A DNA stretch of 64,000 bases, taken from contig JABGXW010000048.1 of assembly GCA_018675575.1 (NCBI GenBank), positions 1 to 64,000 on the forward strand, in the 5' to 3' direction. A program made the translations under genes and the position numbers. The notes beneath the pieces are model-generated. The model saw nothing but the letters and a program-made list of their open reading frames with translations, ran no database searches and was not told the DNA's origin. Positions 1-8,456 of the stretch are shown here, piece by piece (within the stretch, counting starts at the first letter, position 1; the number at the start of each line of letters is the position of its first letter). The stretch comes from Bacteriovoracaceae bacterium. Lineage in GTDB: Bacteria; Bdellovibrionota; Bacteriovoracia; Bacteriovoracales; Bacteriovoracaceae.

Positions 1-2163
1 CTCAAACAAATTAGAGAAAAAAAAACTTATATTGAGCAGCTTAAAAATGAAGATTCTTTTAATGAATCGGTAAAGGATCCCTACAGGCCAACAATAGATG
101 ATGAAACAGATGAAGACAGAAGAGTATTTGGAAAAATTGGACGTTTTTTAAAGTGGGATACGGAAAATACATTAACGCGAGCAAGATATTCGAATATTCT
201 AAACCTTTTTACCCAGCCATTTAAATTACCGCTCACAAATAGGGCATTAAGAAAAATGGAAGTCGGTGAAATATCATCATATAAATTAGATGGTTCAGTT
301 CAACTTGGTGCAACTGTTGGATTTTCTGGCCTAGAAATGGTTGGATTTAGCGATCTCACAGCAGGAGTAAGCCTAACTACCTATATCCATGGAAATTATA
401 AAATTTCTGTGATGAAAGAAAGTGCGACTCTGGTTCAGTTGAAATTATCAAGGGGAAGTCGTACAGGAGTTGCAAGAAGCCTTGGTGTAGGTGCTCCGGA
501 CCATGAAATTTTTGGAGGAGTTGTCATCTTGGGTTCGAATCTTGGAAGAATTAAAGAATCTGTTATTCCATTCAATCTTTCTGTTAATAGTTATCTGGCC
601 AAGGAATTTGATGTTGGCTATAGATATGACCTCACAAATCCAGAAGCTAAAGAGGCCTACTTTAAAGCAACATTTGGTTTTTTAAAGAGGTCTGAAGAAT
701 TAGCGTTAGCTAAAAATGGTGTCACAAAAATTTATACCAGAGAACAAAGAATAAGAGTGACTTCAAGAAACTACTCAATGAAGTTATCATTGATTTTACA
801 AAGAGGGCATGTCACCTCAACTTCTCAAACCAATGCTGTCATCACTATAAATGGAGAAGAGCATCACCTATTCAAATCAACAAATATTAACTCTGAAGGT
901 TACGATACAATTTGGGGAGACTCTGAAAATAAAAGGTATCAATTTACTTCTACAATAGATGGGGAAGTTTTTGCAACTGATTCAAACAAAGGAATTGCCT
1001 TAAGAGTTGAAGCGACAGTAGATGATAAGTTTACAACTGCAGATGAAATGAAACAGTATATTGCAGAAGTAGTGACAATGACAGGCATCAACGACTTACT
1101 AATTAAATTTCCTCAATTTGATCCTGAAATTAAATGTGAAAACTATGAACTTGTTAATTGGTCTAGAACAAGAGGAAGAAAAGATCCCAGAGGCAGAGTT
1201 AACAATCACTGCTTTAAAAGAAGGGATAAGGCCTATTTTGGAAAATCAAAGTTTTTCTATCGCTTAAGTTTTACTAGAAAGCAAATTGAACGGTTTGCTA
1301 ATTATGATGAAAAAAAGATGTGGAGCATATTAGAGATTGCGTTTGGCATAAACGAGGGTAATTGGTCAACAAGAAGGTCTCGCATTAATCGGTCTTTTAG
1401 TAATAGCTATTCAACATTATTAAATTTCCCTCTCTCTCTCTTAGATCTTAAATTAAAGTCTCCTATGAGATTAAAAACTGCTAAGAAATTTCTAAAGTAC
1501 TGGAAGTCGTTAAAGCATTTTGAAGATCTTCAAGAGCTTAGTAAAACTATTTCTAAACTTTTTAATACTGATCAATTTAGTTATGAGTTTTTAAAAGTAT
1601 TTAAACTAACGCTCGAAGGTGAGCAAGTTGCCTATTATGTAACGGCTGAAGCTCCGAAACTTTTTGGAACTATCACGAGAAATGGAAAAGTGCTCGAGAA
1701 CGTGGATACCATTTCAGGAAGAGCTTCTAGATTAATTGATTTTGATAGAATTGGTTCAAGAATAAACTTTAACGATAAAGCAGTTGTTAAGAATTTAAAA
1801 GTCAAACAAGCCACAAAGAGAGAAGTATCAATTGAATTTGAATTGCCAGAAAAACCTAAATATGTTTTTTTTCGTGCGGATAAAACAGCGAATTGGAGTT
1901 CCTTTAAAAACTTAGGAAAATTTGTACTATTAAATGAGAATGGGGAATTTATAAAAGGTAAAAATAAAATAGTTATAAGTCTCGATGCTGACGATAAATT
2001 ATCAAGGGAATTGGCACCAAAAGTCTTTATAAGTAAATATGTTACCTTTATGTTGGCCATTTCGTATGGTGAATCAGGATGGGGCAATATTTCTTCGAGT
2101 AGAATTAAGATTAAGAGAGAAATAGAAAAAAGAAGAAAGAAAAAAAAATTGAAAAGTAATTAA
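1..2163 (+). CDS. Large unknown protein, C-terminal part (5' end outside window)
   Basis: The reading frame is open from base 1, so the gene starts before the window; at least 720 codons are visible. I do not recognise a named family. The visible part looks beta-rich, with no obvious membrane segment, and ends in a very basic tail (KRRKKKKLK). Around residues 77-260 of the visible part it resembles the protein that begins at 62510: both have an RKME.GE / NRMEDGE motif, a GLE segment, a (L/K)ISVxK strand and a YDLTNPEAKEAYF / VDLKTEEGRKAYA segment in the same order. That makes them members of one family, probably exported or outer-surface proteins by analogy with the signal peptide of the second copy. 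It converges on the minus-strand gene that ends at 2168. Function unknown. Confidence 0.8.
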   Translation, partial: LKQIREKKTYIEQLKNEDSFNESVKDPYRPTIDDETDEDRRVFGKIGRFLKWDTENTLTRARYSNILNLFTQPFKLPLTNRALRKMEVGEISSYKLDGSVQLGATVGFSGLEMVGFSDLTAGVSLTTYIHGNYKISVMKESATLVQLKLSRGSRTGVARSLGVGAPDHEIFGGVVILGSNLGRIKESVIPFNLSVNSYLAKEFDVGYRYDLTNPEAKEAYFKATFGFLKRSEELALAKNGVTKIYTREQRIRVTSRNYSMKLSLILQRGHVTSTSQTNAVITINGEEHHLFKSTNINSEGYDTIWGDSENKRYQFTSTIDGEVFATDSNKGIALRVEATVDDKFTTADEMKQYIAEVVTMTGINDLLIKFPQFDPEIKCENYELVNWSRTRGRKDPRGRVNNHCFKRRDKAYFGKSKFFYRLSFTRKQIERFANYDEKKMWSILEIAFGINEGNWSTRRSRINRSFSNSYSTLLNFPLSLLDLKLKSPMRLKTAKKFLKYWKSLKHFEDLQELSKTISKLFNTDQFSYEFLKVFKLTLEGEQVAYYVTAEAPKLFGTITRNGKVLENVDTISGRASRLIDFDRIGSRINFNDKAVVKNLKVKQATKREVSIEFELPEKPKYVFFRADKTANWSSFKNLGKFVLLNENGEFIKGKNKIVISLDADDKLSRELAPKVFISKYVTFMLAISYGESGWGNISSSRIKIKREIEKRRKKKKLKSN

Positions 2164-2167
2164 ACCT

Positions 2168-2794
2168 TTACCACTCTCGAACACGTTCTTTTAATTGTTT
2201 GAAATCAACATCATCATAATCTTTGATACCATCTAATTCCCCATCAATTCCCCTCCAATCAATAGTTTTAGCTTTTCCATCACCAAACGTTTCACTTAGG
2301 CCTTCGTAGCTAACGCCTCTTTTATATTTCATGTTTCTAGATTCTTTTTTCTTTAGAAAATCGGCTTTATAAGTAGATTTAACAGGAGCATCTTCAGCTG
2401 TAGGATCTAATTTTGCTGCCTTTTTATAAGAATTAGCTAAAATGCCAATTGCCTTGGATTCATCACGAGTAAGCTTCACCTTGCTGGCTGCTTTGATAGT
2501 AATCACGGTATTAGTGACTAATGGTTTAGGGTTAAGAATTCGATAGAGAGACCAGACAGATCTTGTAGGCGAAACTCTTGAAACAACTCCCCTTGCAAAA
2601 TATCCGTCCACGGGATTAGAAATTTTTGCATGATCTCCAATTTTGACCCCTTCTTCTCTTCCTCTATTGATTAAGATTGTTTTCTTAGATGATGATACTG
2701 AAAGTATTCTTACTATCATTCGACGATCATCTTCTAAGCCCCATGCAGAACAAAACGTAATATAAATAAGAAAACCCAGCAAAGTTTTTTTCAT
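2168..2794 (-). CDS. Exported protein of unknown function
   Basis: 208 aa with a clear N-terminal signal peptide (MKKTLLGFLIYITFCSAWG), so probably periplasmic. Residues about 27-90 form a small beta-rich unit with the phrases TILINRGREEGVKIGD and ARGVVSRVSPTRSVWSLYRI; the GV..GD pattern recalls the short beta-barrel units found in secreted proteins, but I cannot name a family. The second half is charged and probably flexible. The start codon overlaps the stop of the upstream lipoprotein gene (TAATG at 2794), so the two are translationally coupled and probably act together. Confidence 0.75.
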   Translation of the reverse strand: MKKTLLGFLIYITFCSAWGLEDDRRMIVRILSVSSSKKTILINRGREEGVKIGDHAKISNPVDGYFARGVVSRVSPTRSVWSLYRILNPKPLVTNTVITIKAASKVKLTRDESKAIGILANSYKKAAKLDPTAEDAPVKSTYKADFLKKKESRNMKYKRGVSYEGLSETFGDGKAKTIDWRGIDGELDGIKDYDDVDFKQLKERVREW

Positions 2795-3234
2795 TATTTA
2801 ATACTTACAACTTTTCCAGCATAACCAGTAACTTTTACTTTTATAGATTTCCAAAATGGATTCCAATGACTTTCTTCAATAACGTATTGAGGAGAAATTA
2901 AAACATCTGCTTTTGACTGTCTAATTGCATTATAAGCGGCTGCTGCTTTAACTGATTCAACTTTACTTATAACTGCCAAAAATCCGGGGTTAGTTCCATT
3001 ATAAGAAATTCCATCAGAATATTTTCCATCACCATTAATTTTAAGCAAATTAAATAAATAGCCCCCGTAGGCATATCCAGTTAGCTTAGTTGTCATATCA
3101 ACATCAATTTGTGCTTTCATTTCATTTCTAATTGTAATATCAATGCCAGAATGCATATGACTTTTATTAATTGATGAACATGAAGAGGTGAAAAGAAGCG
3201 TGATGACTAGGTATATGTATTTAAAAAATCTCAT
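2794..3234 (-). CDS. Lipoprotein of unknown function
   Basis: 146 aa. The N-terminus is a lipoprotein signal with lipobox FTSSC, which would place the mature protein on a membrane from Cys19. The body has an AAAAYNAIRQSKADVLISPQY segment and a C-terminal VTGYAGKVVSI strand. This layout (alternating small strands, 'ADVLI.P.Y') resembles small bacterial lipoproteins of the DUF6567 type, but I treat that as a guess. It is the first gene of a two-gene minus-strand unit and its stop overlaps the start of the exported 208-aa protein. A GGAGGACTT ribosome-binding site precedes the start. Confidence 0.75.
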   Translation of the reverse strand: MRFFKYIYLVITLLFTSSCSSINKSHMHSGIDITIRNEMKAQIDVDMTTKLTGYAYGGYLFNLLKINGDGKYSDGISYNGTNPGFLAVISKVESVKAAAAYNAIRQSKADVLISPQYVIEESHWNPFWKSIKVKVTGYAGKVVSIK

Positions 3235-3441
3235 TAAGTCCTCCAGATAATATAAGTGTCTAAAATGACGATAAAACTGTCAACTATTCTGGAGCATCGC
3301 AATAGGAGACCCTTCTTGTCGGCTATTCGCAAATATCGCCTTAATTGACTACTGGCCCGTGTTTTTGACCACTTCGTTTCATTCTGGCCAGAGAAAAATA
3401 TTTATTCTATTTTGAAATTCAAACGAATTTAAGGATAAAAA

Positions 3442-4143
3442 TTGAAATTTCAAACTGAATTAATTGAGGGAACAATACTCAAAAGATATAAACGCTTTTT
3501 AGCAGATGTTGAATTACCGTCCGGCGAAGTCATTGTTGCCCATACAGCAAATACTGGAAGCATGAAAACCTGTTGGGAACCTGGATGGAAGGCACTTCTC
3601 AGTTATCATGTTAATCCAAAACGAAAATTAAAATATAGTTTAGAGATGACCCATAATAATGAAACGTGGATTGGAATTAATACAGGAGTTCCAAATAAGC
3701 TAGGATACGAGGCCATTAAAGACGGCACTATACAAGAACTTCAAGGTTATAAAAAAATTAAACCTGAAGTTAAAATAGGAAAATCAAGAATCGATTTACT
3801 CTTATCAGAATCCGAGGAGTTTCCTGATTGTTATGTTGAAATAAAAAATGTGACGCTTAAAGGAGAAGGAACAAAGGTATTATTCCCTGATGCTGTTACT
3901 GAACGAGGTCAAAAACATTTATTAGAATTAATGGAAATTGTTGAATCAGGTAAAAAAGCATGCATGCTCTATATTGTTCAACGAGAAGATGTGGATTCAT
4001 TCTCCCCCGCAGATCTCATCGATAAAAGATATGGTGAGCTTCTAAGGGAAGCTTCTCAAAAAGGTGTGAAAATTCTTTGTTATCAATGCCAATTAAATCC
4101 TAAAGAAATAAAAATCATTAGGTCAATCCCCGTGATTTTATGA
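3442..4143 (+). CDS. sfsA: SfsA-family nuclease
   Basis: 233 aa, the usual length of SfsA (sugar fermentation stimulation protein A), now regarded as a DNA/RNA nuclease of the PD-(D/E)XK type. The family signatures are visible: RYKRFLADVEL near the N-terminus, HTANTGSM (residues about 35-42), TGVPNKL, and a nuclease core with SRIDLLL followed by CYVEIKNVTL. The start is TTG, chosen because an AAGGA ribosome-binding site lies 6 bases upstream and no ATG fits. It is the first gene of a three-gene unit: its stop overlaps the ATG of the DUF692 gene by 4 bases. Co-transcription with a RiPP-type oxidase is unusual for sfsA and may only be convenience. Confidence 0.92.
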   Translation: MKFQTELIEGTILKRYKRFLADVELPSGEVIVAHTANTGSMKTCWEPGWKALLSYHVNPKRKLKYSLEMTHNNETWIGINTGVPNKLGYEAIKDGTIQELQGYKKIKPEVKIGKSRIDLLLSESEEFPDCYVEIKNVTLKGEGTKVLFPDAVTERGQKHLLELMEIVESGKKACMLYIVQREDVDSFSPADLIDKRYGELLREASQKGVKILCYQCQLNPKEIKIIRSIPVIL

Positions 4144-4979
4144 AAAAATCTCTTCCCAAAAAATCTATCGGACTTGGACTCAGAACTGAACATTATGGCC
4201 ATGTAGAGGAAAATCTCGATTCAATTGATCTCGATTGGTTTGAAGTTATTTCAGAAAATCATATGAATTCAAAAGGTCGGCCTATTGAGATCTTAGATAT
4301 AGTCTCACAAAAGATTCCCCTTAGTCTTCACGGAGTGTCTCTTTCGATCGCCAGTCACGAAGAATTAAATTTTGAATATTTAAATAAACTTAAAAACTTA
4401 AGAGACAAATATAACCCTATCATTATTTCTGATCATTTATGTTGGACAGGAATAAAAAAGTCTAACCTTCATAATTTACTTCCCTTTGCTTACAATCAAG
4501 AAAACCTTATTCATTTATGCAATAGAATAGATAAAGTTCAAAATTATCTAAAGCAGGAGATAGCTCTCGAAAACCTATCTGCTTACTTTAATTACAAGGC
4601 CAGTGCTATGGCGGAATGGGAGTTTATTAAAAAACTCTTAGACAAGTCTGGATGCAAATTATTATTAGATGTTAATAATGTTTATGTTAATTCTGTTAAT
4701 CATCAGTTTGATGCAAAAGAATATATAAATAATATTCCAAGTAATAAAATTAGCTATATCCATCTTGCAGGTTTTTCTGATTGTGAAGATTTCTTATTTG
4801 ATACCCATTCAAAACCTGTATATCCAGAAGTGTGGGATTTGTATGAGTACACCATTAAGTCAAAAGGTTCTAAACCCACGCTTATTGAATGGGACGAAGA
4901 TATTCCTGAGTTTTCCGTTTTATTAAAAGAAGCTCATAAAGCAAGAACTATTATGGAAAGGATAAGCGATGAAGTTTGA
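4140..4979 (+). CDS. DUF692 / MNIO-family multinuclear non-heme iron oxidase (BufB/TglH-like)
   Basis: 279 aa, a TIM-barrel enzyme of the DUF692 family now called MNIO (MbnB, TglH, BufB, ApyH). Known members oxidatively modify Cys or Asp residues of ribosomal peptides using two or three iron ions. All expected metal-site motifs are present: SLHGVSLS (H64), SDHLCWTG (D98, H99), ALENLSAY (E144), LLLDVNNVYVN (D177, N180) with NH (H188), YIHLAGF (H208), FDTHSKPV (D221, H223) and IEWDED (E250, D252), so it should be active. It overlaps sfsA upstream by 4 bases and the partner gene downstream by 11 bases. I see no precursor peptide gene beside it, so the substrate is unknown. Confidence 0.92.
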   Translation: MKKSLPKKSIGLGLRTEHYGHVEENLDSIDLDWFEVISENHMNSKGRPIEILDIVSQKIPLSLHGVSLSIASHEELNFEYLNKLKNLRDKYNPIIISDHLCWTGIKKSNLHNLLPFAYNQENLIHLCNRIDKVQNYLKQEIALENLSAYFNYKASAMAEWEFIKKLLDKSGCKLLLDVNNVYVNSVNHQFDAKEYINNIPSNKISYIHLAGFSDCEDFLFDTHSKPVYPEVWDLYEYTIKSKGSKPTLIEWDEDIPEFSVLLKEAHKARTIMERISDEV

Positions 4980-5742
4980 TCAAAACAAATTCCAACGCCA
5001 ATTTGTTAATGCAATTCCCTCTAATATTTTCCCAGAGCAATTGATTTCAGAAATAACTCCTGTTGGTTCACTCTCATGTGAAAAAGCTTTGAATACATAT
5101 CATAATGATTACAAAGCGAGGTTAACAGAAACTCTTGGTGAATTTTATGAAGCTGTCTGGATGGTGATTGGTGATGATGAGTTTTATAAGCTCTGTTATG
5201 AATATATACTCAATAACCCTTCGCAAAGCTTTGACCTAGGGGCCTATGGACAACTATTTCCAGAGTTTATTAAAAAGTCATCATTGTTGAGAGAGTTCCC
5301 TTTTTTGGAAGATTTAGCACTTCTTGAACAAGATTTTCTCAAGATATTTCATCAAAGAGTCCCAAAATCTATGACATTCACAGATGATATATTAAGAAAT
5401 ATAGAGCATTTGTGCTTTTCTTTTTCACCTTCTCTTAAATTAAATAAATCTTTTTATCCTGTTGTTTCTATTTGGAAATGTAAGAATGGTGTCATTCAAC
5501 AAGATAAAATTGATTTTGAATCTCTCGAATGGTTTTGCATCTACAAATCACAGCAAGGTACATTTATTGAATCATTATCAATGCCCCAGTATTTAACACT
5601 TTCTAACCTATTAGCCGGCGACACAATCCAGCAATCATTGGGAAAACTTGAAAAGATAAAATTTGAGAATGACCCAAGTTTGGATATTCAAGAATTATTT
5701 CAGTTCATCGTAAAGTCAGGAATCGTAGAAAATATAAACTAG
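4969..5742 (+). CDS. MNIO partner protein (DUF2063, HvfC/BufC-like)
   Basis: 257 aa. The N-terminal half matches the DUF2063 'putative DNA-binding' domain: ALNTYHNDYKARLTETL, then GDDEFYKLCYEYI, SFDLGAYGQLFPEFI and FLEDLALLEQDF. The C-terminal third (PQYLTLSNLLAGDTIQQSLG onward) looks like the winged-helix or RRE-like part that binds precursor peptides in MNIO systems. In established systems (BufB-BufC, MbnB-MbnC, TglH-TglI) the partner delivers the peptide to the oxidase. It overlaps the oxidase gene by 11 bases, so the two are made together. The name reflects the modern MNIO literature rather than any DNA binding. Confidence 0.88.
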   Translation: MKFDQNKFQRQFVNAIPSNIFPEQLISEITPVGSLSCEKALNTYHNDYKARLTETLGEFYEAVWMVIGDDEFYKLCYEYILNNPSQSFDLGAYGQLFPEFIKKSSLLREFPFLEDLALLEQDFLKIFHQRVPKSMTFTDDILRNIEHLCFSFSPSLKLNKSFYPVVSIWKCKNGVIQQDKIDFESLEWFCIYKSQQGTFIESLSMPQYLTLSNLLAGDTIQQSLGKLEKIKFENDPSLDIQELFQFIVKSGIVENIN

Positions 5743-5744
5743 CC

Positions 5745-5772
5745 AAGGAATATGCGCAGCAGTTCCTTTTTT
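5745..5772 (+). terminator. Probable terminator of the sfsA-MNIO operon
   Basis: AAGGAA (5745-5750) pairs with TTCCTT (5763-5768) around a 12-base loop that is itself partly self-complementary (TGCGCA), and the downstream arm runs into a row of T. It lies 2 bases after the stop of the MNIO partner gene. The stem is short, so strength is uncertain. Confidence 0.5.
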
Positions 5773-5848
5773 GCTTAATCTTAATCATTTAGGTAAATTA
5801 AATCGTTTAAATTAATCAATAATTCTGACTATTCAGACAAGGGAACCC

Positions 5849-7429
5849 ATGAAAACAATTCTTTTATTAATGATATCAATCATGCTTTCAACATCTCTGT
5901 CAGCAAAAACATTTGTTTACTGTTCCGAAGGAAGTCCAAGTGCCTTTAATCCACAAATCACTACAGATGGGACAAGCAACAATGCTTCAGCTCATACCGT
6001 CTACAATCGCCTAGTTGATTTTAAATACGGTACCACAGAAATAAAAGCTTCTTTGGCCACCTCATGGAAAGTGTCCAAGGATAAAAAAATATATCTTTTT
6101 AACCTAAGAAAAGGTGTTAAATTTCACACAACAAAGTATTTTGCTCCTACAAGAAATTTTAATGCAGATGATGTTCTCTTTTCATTTAATCGTCAGAAAG
6201 ATAAAAAACATGCTTATCATCTTGTTGGTGGTGGCCATTATGAGTATTTCAATGCAATGGACATGGGAAACCTCATAAAGGAAATTAAAAAAGTAAACGA
6301 CTTCCAAGTAAAAATAACTCTGACAAAGCCAGAGGCACCTTTCTTAGCAAACATGGCAATGAGTTTTATGGGAATTCTTTCAAAAGAATATGCTGACCAA
6401 CTTCAAAAAGAAAACAAAAAAGAAAGAATCGATAATTTTCCTGTAGGTACAGGTCCTTATATATTTAAGTCTTATAAAAAAGACACACTCATTCGTTTTA
6501 CTAAAAATAAAGATTATTTCGAGTCAAGACCAAAAATAGATAAGTTAGTTTTCTCTATCACACCTGATCCATCGGTTAGATATCAAAAACTAAAAACAGG
6601 TGAATGCCACCTTATTATCGAGCCGGCTCCGGCTGATGTTGCTAGTATGAAAAAAAATATCAAGCTTAAGGTCTTAGAAGGCGCAGGTCTTAACGTAGGT
6701 TATCTTGCTATGAACGTTAAGAAAAAACCTTTTGATAATGTAAACGTAAGAAAGGCCATTAACCTCGCGCTAAACAGACAAGCCTATATAGACGCCATTT
6801 ACCTAGGAAATGCAAAGATTGCAAAGAATCCACTTCCTCCTACAATCTGGTCGTATGATAAAAATATTAAACCATTTGAATTTAACGTTAAAAAAGCAAA
6901 GTCTCTTTTAACAAAAGCCGGTTTTGCTAATGGTTTTAAAACTGAGTTATGGACATTACCTGTAACTAGACCTTATAACCCAAATGGTAAGAAGATGGGC
7001 GAAATGATGCAAGCAGATCTTGCCAAAATTGGAATAAAGGTAAAGCTCATTTCTTATGACTGGCCAACATATTTAGCGAAATCCAGAAAAGGTGAGCACA
7101 CGATGATTCAGCTTGGATGGACAGGAGATAATGGAGATCCGGATAATTTCTTGAACGTTTTATTAGGCTGTACTTCCGTAAAAGCGGGCTCTAACGTCTC
7201 CAAATGGTGCAATAAAGATTTTAATAAACTTATTACACGGGCCAAAACTATTACAAGTCAAAAAGAGCGAACTAAACTATATAAGACAGCACAGCGTGTT
7301 TTTAGAAAAGAAGTTCCATGGGCACCAATTGCGCATTCTACTATCTACAGAGCGATGTCTAAGAATGTTATAGGTTATAAGATTGATCCTTTAGGTGGAG
7401 ATATCTTCAGAGCGGTAGATCTTAAGTAA
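5849..7429 (+). CDS. dppA: Dipeptide/peptide ABC transporter substrate-binding protein
   Basis: 526 aa, close to the 535 aa of E. coli DppA, which it resembles along its whole length. It starts with a signal peptide (MKTILLLMISIMLSTSLSAK) followed by the mature VYCSEGSPSAFNPQ segment. Other matching stretches are NADDVLFSFNRQ, PEAPFLANMAMSF, SKEYADQL, VFSITPDPSVRYQKL and GWTGDNGDPDNF. It should bind dipeptides, possibly including murein peptides, in the periplasm. The stop overlaps the ATG of dppB (TAATG). A GGGA ribosome-binding site precedes the start. Confidence 0.95.
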   Translation: MKTILLLMISIMLSTSLSAKTFVYCSEGSPSAFNPQITTDGTSNNASAHTVYNRLVDFKYGTTEIKASLATSWKVSKDKKIYLFNLRKGVKFHTTKYFAPTRNFNADDVLFSFNRQKDKKHAYHLVGGGHYEYFNAMDMGNLIKEIKKVNDFQVKITLTKPEAPFLANMAMSFMGILSKEYADQLQKENKKERIDNFPVGTGPYIFKSYKKDTLIRFTKNKDYFESRPKIDKLVFSITPDPSVRYQKLKTGECHLIIEPAPADVASMKKNIKLKVLEGAGLNVGYLAMNVKKKPFDNVNVRKAINLALNRQAYIDAIYLGNAKIAKNPLPPTIWSYDKNIKPFEFNVKKAKSLLTKAGFANGFKTELWTLPVTRPYNPNGKKMGEMMQADLAKIGIKVKLISYDWPTYLAKSRKGEHTMIQLGWTGDNGDPDNFLNVLLGCTSVKAGSNVSKWCNKDFNKLITRAKTITSQKERTKLYKTAQRVFRKEVPWAPIAHSTIYRAMSKNVIGYKIDPLGGDIFRAVDLK

Positions 7430-8448
7430 TGCTTAAAATTTTTTTGGGTAAATTATTAAATTTAATTCCGACTTTGATCGGCATATCAATATTATCATTT
7501 ATCTTAATTAGGTTAGTCCCAGGTGATCCCGTTTTGCTTTTATTAGGTGAACGAGGGGCTGACCCTGCAGTGTATGCAGAAATGCAAAAATCTTTAGGCT
7601 TAGATTTACCAATTCACCAACAATACTTTAATTTTGTTTACAATGTATTCCATGGAGATTTGGGGCAATCAATTATTTCAAAGAGACCTGTTGCAACAGA
7701 ATTCTTCGACAGATTTCCGGCAACATTAGAACTTGGATTTACGGCACTTCTCTTTGCCTTTACATGTGGAATACCGATAGGAATCTTTGCGGCAGTTAAG
7801 AGAAATAGCTTTTGGGATTACTTTCTTATGGGCGGCTCCTTGCTTGGCTATAGTATGCCCATATTTTGGTGGGGACTTGTCCTGATCCTCATATTCTCTG
7901 TTCAGCTAGGGCTAACGCCAGTTGCCGGTAGAATGTCAGTTCTCTTTGAAGTCGAAACCTGGTCAGGATTTTTGCTTATTGATTCCCTTAAACAAGAAGT
8001 TATAGCAGAAGATGGATTCGAACCTTTTCTCTCGGCCTTGAAGCATTTGATTCTCCCTTCAATAGCTATGGGAACAATTCCATTGGCCGTAATGGCAAGA
8101 ATGACAAGATCTTCAATGTTAGAGGTATTGGGAGAGGATTATATAAGAACAGCAAAAGCAAAAGGACTTTCTGAGTATCATGTCATCACTCGACATGCTC
8201 TTCGAAATGCTTTGATTCCTATTATAACAGTTGCAGGACTAATGTTTGGTTCCATCATCACTGGAGCAATCCTAACAGAAACTATATTCAGTTGGCCTGG
8301 AATTGGAAAGTGGCTCGTAGCTTCTATTAATGCAAGAGACTACCCCGTTATTCAAGGTGGAGTTCTATTTATTGCGACAATGATTGTACTTATCAATGCT
8401 ATTGTCGACGTACTTTATATTTACGCTAACCCAAAGCTAAGAACCTAG
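7429..8448 (+). CDS. dppB: Dipeptide ABC transporter permease
   Basis: 339 aa inner-membrane permease. It has the N-terminal LIPTLIGISILSFILIRLVPGDP segment typical of DppB/OppB, then GERGADP, HGDLGQSI, a GYSMPIFWWGL membrane segment, and the EAA loop with EDYIRTAKAKGLS (about residues 235-247) that contacts the ATPase subunits. It follows dppA with a one-base overlap and is 8 bases ahead of dppC. Confidence 0.95.
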   Translation: MLKIFLGKLLNLIPTLIGISILSFILIRLVPGDPVLLLLGERGADPAVYAEMQKSLGLDLPIHQQYFNFVYNVFHGDLGQSIISKRPVATEFFDRFPATLELGFTALLFAFTCGIPIGIFAAVKRNSFWDYFLMGGSLLGYSMPIFWWGLVLILIFSVQLGLTPVAGRMSVLFEVETWSGFLLIDSLKQEVIAEDGFEPFLSALKHLILPSIAMGTIPLAVMARMTRSSMLEVLGEDYIRTAKAKGLSEYHVITRHALRNALIPIITVAGLMFGSIITGAILTETIFSWPGIGKWLVASINARDYPVIQGGVLFIATMIVLINAIVDVLYIYANPKLRT

Positions 8449-8456
8449 GTTTTAAA

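Noticed and set aside
533-550. GGGTTCGAATCTTGG, resembling the T-arm of a tRNA
   Set aside because: It is inside a coding frame and the rest of a cloverleaf is missing.
1635-2087. Long minus-strand frame of 150 codons inside the first gene
   Set aside because: It is antisense to the convincing plus-strand protein and has no ribosome-binding site or family match.
3240-3441. Short open frame (27 codons) and a CTGGCC/GGCCAG pair in the spacer before sfsA, examined as a possible precursor peptide gene
   Set aside because: No cysteine, no ribosome-binding site, and the peptide does not resemble known MNIO precursors; the pairing has a long loop.
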